In this document: one piece after another, positions 50,870 to 60,828 of the stretch
Layout: each line of letters opens with the position of its first letter
How positions within the stretch are numbered: position 1 is the first letter of the stretch
Source: Sphingosinicella sp. LHD-64
Lineage (GTDB): Bacteria > Pseudomonadota > Alphaproteobacteria > Sphingomonadales > Sphingomonadaceae
Assembly (NCBI RefSeq): GCF_031157375.1
Contig: NZ_JAVIFV010000001.1
Span: forward strand, 744,001 to 808,000
Direction: 5' to 3'
Length of the DNA: 64,000 nt
Position numbers and translations under genes: made by a program
Notes under the pieces: model-generated
What the model saw: the letters and a program-made list of their open reading frames with translations, nothing else
Told to the model about the DNA's origin: nothing
Databases searched by the model: none

Positions 50870-51565
50870 TCAACCCTCGGCCTTCTCGGCACCTTCCGCC
50901 GGAGCGGCTTCGTCGCTGCCCTCGGCCGGAGCCTCGGCGGAATCGCCCTCGTTGGTGGCTTCGTCGGCCGGGGTGGCTTCCCCAGCGGGCGCGGCCGCCT
51001 CGGCGGCCGGAGCTTCAGCGGCTTCCGGAGCCGAATCTTCCTCGGCGGCAACCTCTTCCGCCGGAGCTTCATTCGCTTCCTCGGCGGGAGCGGCGTCCTC
51101 GGCCGTTTCCGGCGTCACTTCCTCGATCGCCTCGGCGACGACTTCGACGGTCTCGGCCTCGGCTTCGGTCACGGCCTCCTCGGCGGGGGCGGGCGCAGCG
51201 GCCGCCTCGGCGGCGGCTTCCGCGGCGGCGGCTTCCTTGCCGGCCCGCTCCTCGGCGCGCTCCTTGGCCTTCTCGCCCGGCTGGCCCTTGTTCGGGTTGT
51301 TGCGCTGGGCGCGCTCCTTGATGCCGGCGGCGTCCAGGAAGCGGAGCACACGATCGCTCGGCTGGGCGCCGACCGAGAGCCAGTGCTTCGCGCGATCGGC
51401 GTCGATCTTCACGCGCTCGGGATTGTCCTTGGCGAGCAGCGGATTGTAGCTGCCGATCCGCTCGATGAACTTGCCGTCGCGCGCGTTGCGGGCGTCGGCG
51501 ACGACGATCTTGTAATAAGGCCGCTTCTTCGCGCCGCCGCGCGCCAGCCGGATTGCTACTGCCAT
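50870..51565 (-). CDS. rpsP: 30S ribosomal protein S16 (bS16) with a very long acidic tail
   Basis: 231 aa; the core bS16 is only about 80-90 residues. Residues 1-85 match the family ([38 protein letters not shown], and [17 protein letters not shown]). Residues about 86-110 are basic and helical. Residues about 111-231 are almost only Ala, Glu, Pro and Asp, acidic and of low complexity. Alphaproteobacteria often have a short tail, but this one is long. It sits between ffh and rimM as usual. Confidence 0.95.
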   Translation of the reverse strand: MAVAIRLARGGAKKRPYYKIVVADARNARDGKFIERIGSYNPLLAKDNPERVKIDADRAKHWLSVGAQPSDRVLRFLDAAGIKERAQRNNPNKGQPGEKAKERAEERAGKEAAAAEAAAEAAAAPAPAEEAVTEAEAETVEVVAEAIEEVTPETAEDAAPAEEANEAPAEEVAAEEDSAPEAAEAPAAEAAAPAGEATPADEATNEGDSAEAPAEGSDEAAPAEGAEKAEG

Positions 51566-51589
51566 GTGTTCAGTCCTTTCTTCTCATTT

Positions 51590-51658
51590 CGTCACCCCGG
51601 CGAAGGCCGGGGTCCAGTTTCTTGGTTGGTCTGGATCCCGGCCTGCGCCGGGATGACG
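51590..51658. repeat. palindromic repeat between ffh and rpsP
   Basis: CGTCACCCCGGCGAAGGCCGGGGTCCAG at one end and CTGGATCCCGGCCTGCGCCGGGATGACG at the other. Complete inverted repeat of the CCCGGCGAAGGCCGGG family. Confidence 0.85.
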
Positions 51659-51672
51659 CGATCGGAGTCGCG

Positions 51673-53142
51673 TCATCTTTTGAACTTGCCTGGTAAATTG
51701 AACGGGGCCCCGCCCTGGCCGCCGGGGAGGCCGGGCAAGCCGCCGGGGGGCAGCGCCGGGCCGCCGGGACCGCCGAGACCTCCAAGCCCACTCATGCCGC
51801 CCCCACCGCCGAACATCGCGCCGAGCTTGGCGAGGCCGCCCATCTTGCGAATCTTCTTCATCGCGGTGGACATTTCCTGGTGCATCTTGAGCAGGCGATT
51901 GACCTCCTGCACCGTCGTGCCCGAGCCCTTGGCGACGCGGATCTTGCGCTTGGCGTTCATCAGGTCGGGCTTGGCCCGCTCCTTGGGCGTCATCGAGGTG
52001 ATGATCGCGTCGAGCCGGCCGAGCACATTGCCTTCGAGCACTCCGCTCGCATTCACCTGATTCTTCATCTTGCCCATGCCGGGCATCATCGAGGCGAGCG
52101 CGCCGAGGCCGCCCATGCGCTGCATCTGCTGGAGCTGGGCGCGCAAATCGTTGAGATCGAACTGGCCCTTCGCCATCTTCCTGGCGAGCGCCTCGGCCTC
52201 CTCGACCTGGATCGTCTCCTGCGCGCGCTCGACGAGAGAGACCACGTCGCCCATGCCGAGGATGCGGCCGGCGACGCGCTCCGGGTGGAACGCCTCCAGC
52301 TTGTCGATCGCCTCGCCCACACCGGCGAACTTGATCGGCCGGCCGGTGACCGCGCGCATCGACAGCGCCGCGCCGCCGCGGGCATCGCCGTCCATGCGGG
52401 TGAGGACGACGCCGGTAAGGTCGATCTGGTCGGCGAAGCTCTTCGCGACGTTGACCGCGTCCTGGCCGGTCATCGCGTCGGCGACGAGCAGGACCTCCTG
52501 CGGCTGAGAGACCTGGGCGACGGCCTTCATCTCATCCATGAGGGCCTGATCGACGTGCAGGCGGCCCGCCGTGTCGAGCATCAGCACGTCGTAGCCCTGC
52601 AGCTTCGCCGCATTGAGCGCGCGCCGCGCGATCTCGACCGGCGGCTGGCCGGGAACGATGGGCAGCGTCGCCACCTCGGTCTGGCGGCCGAGCACGGCGA
52701 GCTGCTCCTGCGCCGCCGGGCGATTGACGTCGAGCGACGCCATCAGGACCTTCTTGCGGTCCTTCTCGGTCAGGCGTTTGGCGAGCTTCGCCGTGCTGGT
52801 CGTCTTACCGGAGCCCTGCAGGCCCACCATCATGATGACCGCGGGCGGGGTGACGGCGAGTTCGAGCCCCGCTTCTTCCGCGCCCAGCATCTCGACCAGG
52901 GCGTCGTGAACGATCTTGACGACCTGCTGGCCGGGCGTGACCGAGCGCAGCACCTGCTGGCCCACCGCCTGCTCCGTGGCGCGGTCGACGAACTCGCGGA
53001 CGACGGGAAGCGCGACATCGGCCTCGAGCAGCGCGATGCGAACCTCACGCATCGCGCCGCGGACATCATCCTCGCTGAGCGCGCCGCGGCCACGCAGCCG
53101 GTCGAACACGCCGGACAGGCGATCTCCCAGACTTTCGAACAT
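51673..53142 (-). CDS. ffh: signal recognition particle protein Ffh
   Basis: 489 aa. The N domain, the G domain (Walker A GLQGSGKTTST, about residues 107-117; DTAGRLHVD; TRMDGDARGGA) and the Met-rich M domain (MQRMGGLGALASMMPGMGKMK) that binds 4.5S RNA and signal peptides are present. The last 45 residues are Gly/Pro-rich and low in complexity. It works with FtsY, whose gene lies at 57446 on the other strand. It leads the rpsP-rimM operon. Confidence 0.97.
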   Translation of the reverse strand: MFESLGDRLSGVFDRLRGRGALSEDDVRGAMREVRIALLEADVALPVVREFVDRATEQAVGQQVLRSVTPGQQVVKIVHDALVEMLGAEEAGLELAVTPPAVIMMVGLQGSGKTTSTAKLAKRLTEKDRKKVLMASLDVNRPAAQEQLAVLGRQTEVATLPIVPGQPPVEIARRALNAAKLQGYDVLMLDTAGRLHVDQALMDEMKAVAQVSQPQEVLLVADAMTGQDAVNVAKSFADQIDLTGVVLTRMDGDARGGAALSMRAVTGRPIKFAGVGEAIDKLEAFHPERVAGRILGMGDVVSLVERAQETIQVEEAEALARKMAKGQFDLNDLRAQLQQMQRMGGLGALASMMPGMGKMKNQVNASGVLEGNVLGRLDAIITSMTPKERAKPDLMNAKRKIRVAKGSGTTVQEVNRLLKMHQEMSTAMKKIRKMGGLAKLGAMFGGGGGMSGLGGLGGPGGPALPPGGLPGLPGGQGGAPFNLPGKFKR

Positions 53143-53174
53143 GCGCGCGCTCCTTGTTTCGTTTCGCCGAAGCG

Positions 53175-53212
53175 CAAAACGGAAAACGCCGGCGGGCGAA
53201 ACCTCGCCGGCC
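53175..53212 (-). terminator. terminator between the hybrid kinase and ffh
   Basis: On the minus strand GCCGGCG pairs with CGCCGGC (7 bp) around a 10-base loop, then GTTTTCCGTTTT. It ends the minus-strand hybrid-kinase transcript before ffh. Confidence 0.7.
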
Positions 53213-53297
53213 AGCGTGCGTCCGTGACGCTTCAGCTTTCACCCTTACGGGACGTGGGGCCCATAGCGGCAAGGTCAAGGAAAGGCAAGGCTTGGGG

Positions 53298-55208
53298 CTA
53301 AGCCGTCACATCCTCCGCGGTTACGGTCTCGTCCAGCACCTGCCGGACCTTGCGGGCAAGCTGCTCGACCGTGAATGGCTTGGCGAGCAAGGCGACATCG
53401 GAGTCGAGCATGCCGTTATGGACGATGGCGTTGCGGGTGTAGCCGGTCGTGTAGAGCACCTTGAGGTCGGGTTTGGCTTCCTGCGCCTTCTGCGCGAGCT
53501 GGCGTCCGTTCATGTCCGGCATCACGACATCGGTGAACAGGAGCCCCACCAGCGGCTGCACGGCGAGCACGGCCAGCGCCTGATTGCCGTCCGAGGCTTG
53601 CACCACCGTATAGCCGAGCTCGCGCAGGGCATCGACCGAGACATGGCGGACCCGGTCGTCATCCTCGACCACGAGGATGATCTCATGGTCGCGGGCGCGC
53701 GGCAGATCGGGTACCTCGGCAACCTCGGCCGGCACGTCCTCGTCGCCCCGATAGCGCGGCAGATAGAGCTTCACGGTCGTGCCGTGACCGGCCTCCGAAT
53801 AGATTTTCAGATGGCCCTGCGACTGCCGGACGAAGCCGTAGACCTGGCTGAGCCCCAACCCGGTGCCCCGGCCCGGACCCTTGGTCGTGTAGAAGGGATC
53901 GAAGGCGCGCTCCATGACCTCCGGCGGCATGCCGGCACCGGTGTCGGTCACGGAGATGAGGACATATTGCCCCGCCTCGATGCCCGGATGATCGGCGGCA
54001 TAATCCTCGTCGAGATGGGCATTGGCCGTCTCGATGGTGAGCTTGCCGCCGTCCAGAGTCGCGTCGCGCGCGTTGAGGCAGAGATTGACGATCGCGCTTT
54101 CGAGCTGGTTGGGATCGATATAGGTCCGCCACAGTCCGCCGGCGAGCACGGTTTCCATCCGCAATTGCTCGCCGATCGTCCGGCGGAGCAACTCGGACAT
54201 GCCGCCGACCAGCTTGTTGGCGTCGAGCGGCTGCGGTGCGAGCGGTTGCTGGCGCGAGAAAGCGAGCAGCCGGGCGGTAAGTTGCGCGGCATGCTGGGCG
54301 CCCTCCATCGCATTGCCCATGCATTTCTCGACCTTGGCGAGCTCACCCTTTTCGAGCTTGCGCCGGCCAAGATCGAGCGAGCCGATGACCAGCGTCAGCA
54401 TGTTGTTGAAATCGTGCGCGATGCCGCCGGTCAGCTGCCCGACCGCCTCGATTTTCTGCATCTGGCGGACCTTCGTCTCGGCGACCTCGCGATTTTCCGC
54501 TTCGGCGGTGAGCTGTCGATTGACCTCGGTCAGGGCATCACGCGCCGCGACTGCGTCGGCCAGTCGGCGGCGGTTGCCGCGGAGCGCGAGCAGCCCGAAG
54601 GCAAGGACGAGCACAACACTCGCAACGAGCGACAAGGCCAGCAAGGCGGCGCGGCGGCCGGCGGTGGCGGTGCGCGCCTCGAGCAGCCGCGCCTCCTCCT
54701 CCTTCATCGCGGTGATCGCGTCCCGCGCCTCGTCCATGATCGCCTTGCCGCGCAGGAAATGCTCGGGGGTCGTCGGCGTGCCGCGCCAGTAATTGTCGAC
54801 CGAAATCCGGATGTGACGCAGGCGCTGGCCGGCACGGACTTGCAGCTGGGTCAGCGCCGCCACCTGTCGGGGATTGTCGCCGATCCGCTCCCGCAGCCGG
54901 GCGAGCTCGCGCGGCAAAGCGGCGACCGCCTCGTCATAGGGCTGCAGGAAGTCGCTTCGCCCGGTGAGCAGAAAGCCGCGCCCGCTGGTCTCGGCGTCCT
55001 GCAGCCGGGAAAGGACGATCGACAGCTCGTTCTCGACCTCCAGCGTGTGGGTGACCAGCTCCGAGGCCTGCTGCATGCGGATGGTGAGCCAGATCGTCGC
55101 CAGCACCGCCGCGACCAGCAGTAGAAAGCAGGCCGACAGGCCGATCAGCGACCAATCGCGCGCGGGCCGCCTTTGCGATCCGGCAAATCCGTTGTCGTCC
55201 GCGGCCAT
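53298..55208 (-). CDS. CHASE3 hybrid sensor histidine kinase with receiver domain
   Basis: 636 aa. First transmembrane helix at about residues 21-46; a CHASE3-like extracellular sensor (about 47-185; RLQDAETSGRGFLLTG); second helix at about 190-215; then coiled coil, HisKA with GGIAHDFNNMLTLVIGSLDL (His phosphosite), HATPase (NLCLNARDAT, DTGAGMPPEV, GRGTGLGLSQVYGF) and a C-terminal receiver domain with Asp in LLFTDVVMPDMNG. ATG 55208 fits the first helix. No separate regulator is adjacent. Signal unknown. Confidence 0.9.
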   Translation of the reverse strand: MAADDNGFAGSQRRPARDWSLIGLSACFLLLVAAVLATIWLTIRMQQASELVTHTLEVENELSIVLSRLQDAETSGRGFLLTGRSDFLQPYDEAVAALPRELARLRERIGDNPRQVAALTQLQVRAGQRLRHIRISVDNYWRGTPTTPEHFLRGKAIMDEARDAITAMKEEEARLLEARTATAGRRAALLALSLVASVVLVLAFGLLALRGNRRRLADAVAARDALTEVNRQLTAEAENREVAETKVRQMQKIEAVGQLTGGIAHDFNNMLTLVIGSLDLGRRKLEKGELAKVEKCMGNAMEGAQHAAQLTARLLAFSRQQPLAPQPLDANKLVGGMSELLRRTIGEQLRMETVLAGGLWRTYIDPNQLESAIVNLCLNARDATLDGGKLTIETANAHLDEDYAADHPGIEAGQYVLISVTDTGAGMPPEVMERAFDPFYTTKGPGRGTGLGLSQVYGFVRQSQGHLKIYSEAGHGTTVKLYLPRYRGDEDVPAEVAEVPDLPRARDHEIILVVEDDDRVRHVSVDALRELGYTVVQASDGNQALAVLAVQPLVGLLFTDVVMPDMNGRQLAQKAQEAKPDLKVLYTTGYTRNAIVHNGMLDSDVALLAKPFTVEQLARKVRQVLDETVTAEDVTA

Positions 55209-55320
55209 TGCACCCCTTTTCGGATCGACACTAAGGGGCTCATGGCACCGGCGCAACAAATCGGATCAAAGCCGGACGAGGTGGACTTGGGGGCGCCGCG
55301 ACCCTAGATCGCGCAGCATC

Positions 55321-56112
55321 ATGGCGCTGCGCTTTCACAAGATGCACGGGCTGGGCAACGACTTCGTCGTCATCGACGCGCGCGACGGCGCCGCAGCGGT
55401 CGACGCGGCGCGGGCGCGCGCCATCGCCGATCGGCATACCGGTGTCGGCTGCGATCAGGTGATCGTGCTGGAAGCGTCCAAAAAGGCGGACGTCAGGATG
55501 CGCATCTGGAACGCCGACGGCAGCGAGGTCGAATCCTGCGGCAATGCGACGCGCTGCGTGGTGTTGCTCGAAGGCCGTGACGTCACGATCGAGACCAAGG
55601 GCGGATTGCTCGAAGGCAAGCTCGACGAGGCCGGCGCCAGCGTCGACATGGGGAGCCCACGCTTCGGTTGGGAGGAGATCCCCCTTGCCTATCCGATGGA
55701 CACGGGCGAGATGCCGGTTGCCTGGGAGGAGTTGGACGCGCCGTTCGCGGTCAATGTCGGCAACCCGCATGTCGTCTTCTTCGTCGCCGATGCGGATGCG
55801 GCCGACCTGGCGCGGCTCGGACCGGTCATCGAGCGGGATCCGCTGTTTCCCGAGCGGGTGAACGTCAACGTCGCCAACGTCGAGGATGGCGCGATCCGTC
55901 TCCACGTCTGGGAGCGTGGGGCGGGCCTGACGCGCGCCTGCGGCACCGGCGCTTGCGCGACCGCAGTCGCGGCGATCCGCAAGGGACTGGTGCGGAGCCC
56001 GGTCGAGGTGCGGCTTCCCGGCGGCACGCTGTCCATCGCCTGGGCACCGGGCGGGACGATCCGCATGACCGGCCCCGCAACCCACGTCTTCGCCGGCGAG
56101 ATGACGACGTGA
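55321..56112 (+). CDS. dapF: diaminopimelate epimerase
   Basis: 263 aa. The two catalytic cysteines are in SCGNATRC (first half) and ACGTGACA (second half). FHKMHGLGNDFVVID at the start and NVGNPHVVFFV are family landmarks. It converts LL-diaminopimelate to meso-diaminopimelate for peptidoglycan and lysine. The stop overlaps the GTG start of mtaB (GTGA), opening a chain of coupled genes. Confidence 0.96.
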   Translation: MALRFHKMHGLGNDFVVIDARDGAAAVDAARARAIADRHTGVGCDQVIVLEASKKADVRMRIWNADGSEVESCGNATRCVVLLEGRDVTIETKGGLLEGKLDEAGASVDMGSPRFGWEEIPLAYPMDTGEMPVAWEELDAPFAVNVGNPHVVFFVADADAADLARLGPVIERDPLFPERVNVNVANVEDGAIRLHVWERGAGLTRACGTGACATAVAAIRKGLVRSPVEVRLPGGTLSIAWAPGGTIRMTGPATHVFAGEMTT

Positions 56113-57449
56113 GCGGGCCGGAGGTCATCACGCTCGGCTGCCGCCTCAATGCCGCGGACAGCGCGGCGATGCGCGCGCTCGCCCGTGACGAGGACGATCT
56201 CGTCATCGTCAACAGCTGCGCGGTCACCAACGAGGCGGTGCGTCAGACCCGCCAGGCGATCCGCAAGGCGAAGCGGGCACGGCCCGATGCGCGGATCTTC
56301 GTGACCGGCTGCGCGGCCCAGGTCGAGCCCGAGACCTTCGCGGCGATGCCCGAAGTCAGCCGGGTACTAGGGAATCGGGAGAAGTTCGATCCCTCGTCAT
56401 TCCGGGCGAAGCCTGTCCTGAGCGCCTGCCCTAGCAGGCAGTCGAAGGGGCCGGAATCTCAGGGGGAGTTTGCGCCGGCGCCTTTCCGGTCTGAGATCCC
56501 GGCCTTCGCCGGGATGACGGAAAGGGCCGACATCCGCGTCTCCGACATCATGGCGGTGCGTGAGACCGCCCCGCATCTTCTTGCCGGTTTCGCCGAGCGG
56601 TCGCGAGCGTTCGTCGAGGTGCAGAACGGATGCGATCACCGCTGCACCTTCTGCATCATCCCCTATGGCCGCGGGAACAGCCGTTCCGTTCCGGCCGGGC
56701 TGGTCGTCGAGCGGATCAAGGCGCTTGTGGGCGAAGGCTTCAGGGAGATGGTGCTGACCGGCGTCGATGTGACCAGCTACGGCCCCGACCTGCCCGGCGC
56801 GCCGACGCTGGGCCAGCTCATCGAACGCATCCTCACGCACGTGCCGGACCTTCCGCGTCTGCGCCTTTCCTCGCTCGACTGCATCGAGATGGACGCGCGG
56901 CTGTTCGAGCTGGCCGCCTACGAACCACGATTCATGCCGCACCTCCACATGAGCTTCCAGGCCGGCGACGACATGGTGTTGAAGCGGATGAAGCGCCGCC
57001 ACAGCCGTGCCCAGGCCCTGGAAACGGTGGCGCGGCTGAAGGCCGCGCGGCCCGAGATCGCGATCGGCGCGGACCTGATTGCGGGCTTTCCGACCGAAAC
57101 CGACGAGATGCACTCCAATTCGCTGCGGCTTGTCGAGGAATGCGACGTCGTGATGGGGCACATCTTTCCCTTCTCGCCAAAGAAGGGCACACCGGCCGCC
57201 CGCATGCCGCAGGTGGCACCGGCCGTGGTGAAGGAGCGTGCCCGGCGGCTGCGCGAGGCCAGCGCGCGGCAGCGCAGGATGTGGCTGGAAGGCTTGGTGG
57301 GGACGCGCCAGAAGGTGCTGATGGAGCGCAATGGCCGCGGCCATGCCGAGAATTTCGCGCCGGTGCGAGTCGCCGGTTCGGTCGGAGAGATAGTGGAGAC
57401 GGATATCGTGGGTTGCGTAGCGGACATCTTGATCGGAATTCCTGCGTGA
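56109..57449 (+). CDS. mtaB: tRNA t6A37 methylthiotransferase MtaB with an in-frame repeat insertion
   Basis: 446 aa. The N-terminal MTTase domain has three cysteines (GCRLN, NSCAV, TGCAAQ) for one Fe-S cluster. The radical SAM domain (from about residue 155) has CDHRCTFC for the second, followed by YGRGNSRSVPAG and the rest of the barrel and TRAM-like end. It methylthiolates t6A37 to ms2t6A37. Residues about 96-137 do not fit the family: they are translated from a palindromic repeat (see separate entry). The frame stays open. GTG start overlaps dapF; ftsY overlaps the end (GTGA). Confidence 0.9.
   Translation: MSGPEVITLGCRLNAADSAAMRALARDEDDLVIVNSCAVTNEAVRQTRQAIRKAKRARPDARIFVTGCAAQVEPETFAAMPEVSRVLGNREKFDPSSFRAKPVLSACPSRQSKGPESQGEFAPAPFRSEIPAFAGMTERADIRVSDIMAVRETAPHLLAGFAERSRAFVEVQNGCDHRCTFCIIPYGRGNSRSVPAGLVVERIKALVGEGFREMVLTGVDVTSYGPDLPGAPTLGQLIERILTHVPDLPRLRLSSLDCIEMDARLFELAAYEPRFMPHLHMSFQAGDDMVLKRMKRRHSRAQALETVARLKAARPEIAIGADLIAGFPTETDEMHSNSLRLVEECDVVMGHIFPFSPKKGTPAARMPQVAPAVVKERARRLREASARQRRMWLEGLVGTRQKVLMERNGRGHAENFAPVRVAGSVGEIVETDIVGCVADILIGIPA
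56395..56520. repeat. palindromic repeat inside mtaB, in frame
   Basis: It starts CGTCATTCCGGGCGAAGCCTG and ends CCCGGCCTTCGCCGGGATGACGG, about 126 bases (42 codons). The core CCTTTCCGG...TGAGATCCCGG resembles the repeat at 10065-10143, and the CCTGTCCTGAGCGCCTGCC...CAGTCGAAGGGG piece is a second hairpin. It reads without stop, giving residues such as EIPAFAGMTE. Confidence 0.85.
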
Positions 57450-58372
57450 CCGACACCTCCTGGTTCGAGCGGATGCGGCTCGGCTTTCAGAAAACCTCCG
57501 AACGGCTCGGCGACAATCTCACCGGCCTCGTCACCAAAGCGGCGCTCGACGAGGCGATGCTCGACGAGATCGAGGAGGCGCTGATCGCCTCCGACCTCGG
57601 CCCGTCGACCGCTGCCAAGGTCCGGACGCGCCTGGCCTCCGAACGGTTCGAGAAGGGATTGAACGACCAGGCGGTGCGCATCGTGGTCGCCGAGGAGCTG
57701 GGGAAAATCCTGGCGCCGGTCGCCGAGCCGCTGGAGATCGACGCCTTCCCGCGCCCGCAGGTGATCCTCGTCGTCGGCGTCAACGGCTCCGGCAAGACGA
57801 CCACGATCGCCAAGCTCGCCCACCTGTTCATGGAGCAGGACTATTCGGTTCTCCTGGCTGCCGCGGACACGTTCCGCGCGGCAGCGATCGAGCAGCTCCA
57901 GATCTGGGCCGACCGCGCCGGCGTGCCGGTGATCAAGGGACCGGAGGGTTCGGACAGCTCGGCCATCGTCTTCGATGGCGTGAAGAAGGCGACCGCCGAG
58001 GGCATCGACGTGCTGATCGTCGACACCGCCGGCCGGCTGCAGAACAAGAAGGACCTGATGGACGAGCTCGCCAAGATCCGCCGTGTGCTCGGCCGCCTCA
58101 ATCCGGCGGCGCCGCACAATGTCGTGCTCGTGCTCGACGCGACCACCGGACAGAATGCGCTGTCGCAGATCGAGACGTTCCGCGAGGTGGCGGGCGTGAC
58201 CGGTCTCGTCATGACCAAGCTGGACGGCACCGCCCGCGGCGGCGTGATGGTCGCGGCGGCGGACAGATATGGCCTTCCCATCCATGCCATCGGCATCGGC
58301 GAGGGCATGGGCGACCTGCGCCCCTTCGATGCGGCCGAGGCGGCCCGCGCGATCGCGGGAGTCGCGGCATGA
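57446..58372 (+). CDS. ftsY: signal recognition particle receptor FtsY
   Basis: 308 aa, the short form without a long acidic N-terminal domain. The NG domain has Walker [11 protein letters not shown] (about residues 111-120), the [13 protein letters not shown] motif, [19 protein letters not shown] and the closing [13 protein letters not shown], typical of SRP receptors. It docks SRP-ribosome complexes at the membrane. GTG start overlaps the mtaB stop (GTGA). Confidence 0.96.
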   Translation: MTDTSWFERMRLGFQKTSERLGDNLTGLVTKAALDEAMLDEIEEALIASDLGPSTAAKVRTRLASERFEKGLNDQAVRIVVAEELGKILAPVAEPLEIDAFPRPQVILVVGVNGSGKTTTIAKLAHLFMEQDYSVLLAAADTFRAAAIEQLQIWADRAGVPVIKGPEGSDSSAIVFDGVKKATAEGIDVLIVDTAGRLQNKKDLMDELAKIRRVLGRLNPAAPHNVVLVLDATTGQNALSQIETFREVAGVTGLVMTKLDGTARGGVMVAAADRYGLPIHAIGIGEGMGDLRPFDAAEAARAIAGVAA

Positions 58373-59007
58373 GCTACGAGACCGAAGCCAAGAGCCAGCC
58401 CAACGCGCCCGGTGCGGGCGCCCGCCTGCTCATCGATCTCGGCCCGCTGGTCGTCTTCTTCGTGACCAATTTCTTCGCGCCGGTGCCGGACACGATCAAG
58501 ATCTTCGTCGCGACCGGCGCCTTCATGATCGCGATGATGGTCGCGATGCTGATCTCGCAAATCAAATATCGGCACATCTCGCCCCTGCTCTGGTTCTCGG
58601 GGCTGATGGTGGTCGTGCTCGGCGGCCTCACCATCTGGCTGCACAACGAAACGTTCATCAAGATCAAGCCGACCATCTATTACCTGATCGTCGCGGCGCT
58701 GCTGATCTTCGGCATGACGACGGGGCGCAACCTCCTGAAGATGGTGCTCGGCACCGCCTATCCGGGCCTCTCCGATCGCGGCTGGCAGCTGCTCACCCGC
58801 AACTGGGCCGCCTTCTTCATCGTCATGGCCGTGCTCAACGAGGCCATCTGGCGCACCCAGACGACCGATTTCTGGGTCGGCTTCAAGCTCTGGTTCTTCC
58901 TTCCCGCGACCCTCGTCTTCGCCGCCGCCAACGTGCCGATGCTGATGCGTCACGGCCTCGCGCTGGAGGAAGCGGAGACGGACGCGCCGGTGCCGCCAAC
59001 CCAGTGA
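58369..59007 (+). CDS. yciB: septation protein A / inner membrane protein YciB family
   Basis: 212 aa with about five transmembrane helices. [14 protein letters not shown] at the start, [16 protein letters not shown] in the middle and [24 protein letters not shown] near the end are family landmarks (YciB/IspA/IspZ). Linked to cell-envelope or septation maintenance. The ATG overlaps the ftsY stop (ATGA), and the ftsY-yciB pairing is common in alphaproteobacteria. Confidence 0.92.
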   Translation: MSYETEAKSQPNAPGAGARLLIDLGPLVVFFVTNFFAPVPDTIKIFVATGAFMIAMMVAMLISQIKYRHISPLLWFSGLMVVVLGGLTIWLHNETFIKIKPTIYYLIVAALLIFGMTTGRNLLKMVLGTAYPGLSDRGWQLLTRNWAAFFIVMAVLNEAIWRTQTTDFWVGFKLWFFLPATLVFAAANVPMLMRHGLALEEAETDAPVPPTQ

Positions 59008-59021
59008 CAGAAGAGAGGATC

Positions 59022-59954
59022 ATGGACCCGGTCATATCGATCAAGGGCCTCGCCAAGACCTATGCGTCGGGGCTCGAGGCGTTGAAGCCGCTCGATCTCG
59101 ACATCCGGCGCGGCGAGATTTTCGCGCTGTTGGGGCCGAACGGCGCTGGCAAGACGACGATGATCTCGATCGTCTGCGGCATCGTCACGCCCACGGCCGG
59201 GACCGTCACCGTCGACGGCCACGACCACCAGCGCGATTATCGGGCCGTGCGGCGCAGGATCGGGCTGGTGCCGCAGGAGCTCCACACCGACGCCTTCGAA
59301 AGCGTTCTGGGAACGGTGAGCTTCAGTCGCGGCCTGTTCGGCCTTGCGCCGAATCCGACCCATGTCGAGAAGGTGCTGAAGGACCTGTCTCTCTGGGACA
59401 AGCGCAAGTCCAAGATCATGGAGCTTTCGGGGGGCATGAAGCGCCGGGTGATGATCGCCAAAGCGCTCAGCCACGAGCCCGAAATCCTCTTCCTCGACGA
59501 GCCCACCGCCGGCGTCGACGTCGAGCTGAGGCGCGACATGTGGAATCTGGTCCGCCTGCTGCGCGAGAAGGGTGTCACCATCATCCTCACCACCCATTAT
59601 ATCGAGGAGGCGGAGGAGATGGCCGACCGGGTCGGCGTCATCAACAAGGGCGAGCTCGTCGTCGTCGAGGAGAAGTCGGCGCTGATGAAGAAGCTCGGCA
59701 AGAAGGAGCTGACGCTCAACCTCTCCGAGGTGATGGAGACGATTCCCCCTGAGCTGGCGGAATGGAACCTGACCTTGCAGGCCGAGGGCCATGAGCTGCT
59801 CTACGTGTTCGATGCCAATGCCGAGCGGACCGGCGTCCCGTCGCTGCTCCGGCGGATGAGCGACCTCGGCATCGGCTTCAAGGACCTCAACACCAGCCAG
59901 AGCTCGCTCGAGGACATCTTCGTGAGCCTCGTCCACCAGAAGGATGCAGCATGA
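59022..59954 (+). CDS. ABC transporter ATP-binding protein
   Basis: 310 aa. Walker [12 protein letters not shown]-loop VPQE, signature [15 protein letters not shown], Walker B ILFLDEP and switch His in [14 protein letters not shown]. The C-terminal 80 residues form a DrrA/NodI-like regulatory tail. It powers the ABC-2 type exporter whose permease follows (ATGA overlap). AAGAGAGGAT precedes the ATG. Substrate unknown; drug or polymer export is typical. Confidence 0.93.
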   Translation: MDPVISIKGLAKTYASGLEALKPLDLDIRRGEIFALLGPNGAGKTTMISIVCGIVTPTAGTVTVDGHDHQRDYRAVRRRIGLVPQELHTDAFESVLGTVSFSRGLFGLAPNPTHVEKVLKDLSLWDKRKSKIMELSGGMKRRVMIAKALSHEPEILFLDEPTAGVDVELRRDMWNLVRLLREKGVTIILTTHYIEEAEEMADRVGVINKGELVVVEEKSALMKKLGKKELTLNLSEVMETIPPELAEWNLTLQAEGHELLYVFDANAERTGVPSLLRRMSDLGIGFKDLNTSQSSLEDIFVSLVHQKDAA

Positions 59955-60718
59955 ACATTCACGGCATCTGGGCGATCTACAAGTTCGAGATGGCCCGCGC
60001 GCTGCGCACGCTCTGGCAGAGCCTGGTGACGCCGGTCATCACCACCTCGCTCTATTTCGTCGTGTTCGGCGCGGCGATCGGCGGGTCGATCCGCCCAGGC
60101 GCGACCGGCGGCGTCGAATATGGCGCGTTCATCGTGCCCGGGCTCATCATGCTCTCCCTGTTCACGCAGAGCATCTTCAACGCGAGCTTCGGCATCTTCT
60201 TCCCGAAGTTCATCGGCACGATCTACGAATTGCTCTCTGCTCCGATCTCGGCCTTCGAGACGGTGATCGGCTATGTCGGCGCGGCGGCGACCAAGTCGAT
60301 CGTGCTGGGGCTGGTGATCCTGGCGACCGCCGCTCTCTTCGTGCCGATCCGGATCGAGCATCCTTTGTGGATGATCGCCTTCCTGGTGCTGATCTCGGTG
60401 ACCTTCTGCCTGTTCGGCTTCATCATCGGCATCTGGGGCAAGAATTTCGAGCAGATCCAGTTCATCCCGATGCTGATCGTGACGCCGCTCACCTTTCTCG
60501 GGGGCGCCTTCTATTCGCTCGACATGCTGGGGGAGCCCTGGCGGACCATCACCCACTTCAACCCGGTCGTGTACCTGATCAGCGGCTTCCGCTGGAGCTT
60601 TTACGGGACGGCGGACGTCGGCGTGGAGCTGAGCCTAGCGGCGACGCTCGGCTTCTTCTTCATCTGCCTCGCGATCGTCACCTGGATGTTCAAGACCGGG
60701 TATCGGTTGAAAACGTAA
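59951..60718 (+). CDS. ABC-2 type transporter permease
   Basis: 255 aa with six transmembrane helices. It has the ABC-2 permease signature: [21 protein letters not shown] at the start, [24 protein letters not shown], and the [29 protein letters not shown] region. It partners the upstream ATPase; the genes overlap by ATGA. The stop is followed by a palindromic repeat and convergent sodB. Confidence 0.93.
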   Translation: MNIHGIWAIYKFEMARALRTLWQSLVTPVITTSLYFVVFGAAIGGSIRPGATGGVEYGAFIVPGLIMLSLFTQSIFNASFGIFFPKFIGTIYELLSAPISAFETVIGYVGAAATKSIVLGLVILATAALFVPIRIEHPLWMIAFLVLISVTFCLFGFIIGIWGKNFEQIQFIPMLIVTPLTFLGGAFYSLDMLGEPWRTITHFNPVVYLISGFRWSFYGTADVGVELSLAATLGFFFICLAIVTWMFKTGYRLKT

Positions 60719-60722
60719 CCTT

Positions 60723-60818
60723 CGTCATTGCGAGGACCCCGGCGAAGGCCGGGGGACGAAGCAATCCAGCCTGGGTCCGACGACCCCTCTGGATTGCTTC
60801 GCTTCACCCGCAATGACG
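60723..60818. repeat. palindromic repeat between the ABC permease and sodB
   Basis: CGTCATTGCGAGGACCCC at one end and CTTCACCCGCAATGACG at the other, with GAAGCAATCCAG and CTCTGGATTGCTTCG as inner inverted arms. It also contains CCCCGGCGAAGGCCGGGGG, the core of the other family, so it looks composite. It lies between convergent genes. Confidence 0.85.
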
Positions 60819-60828
60819 GTGTGCAGTT

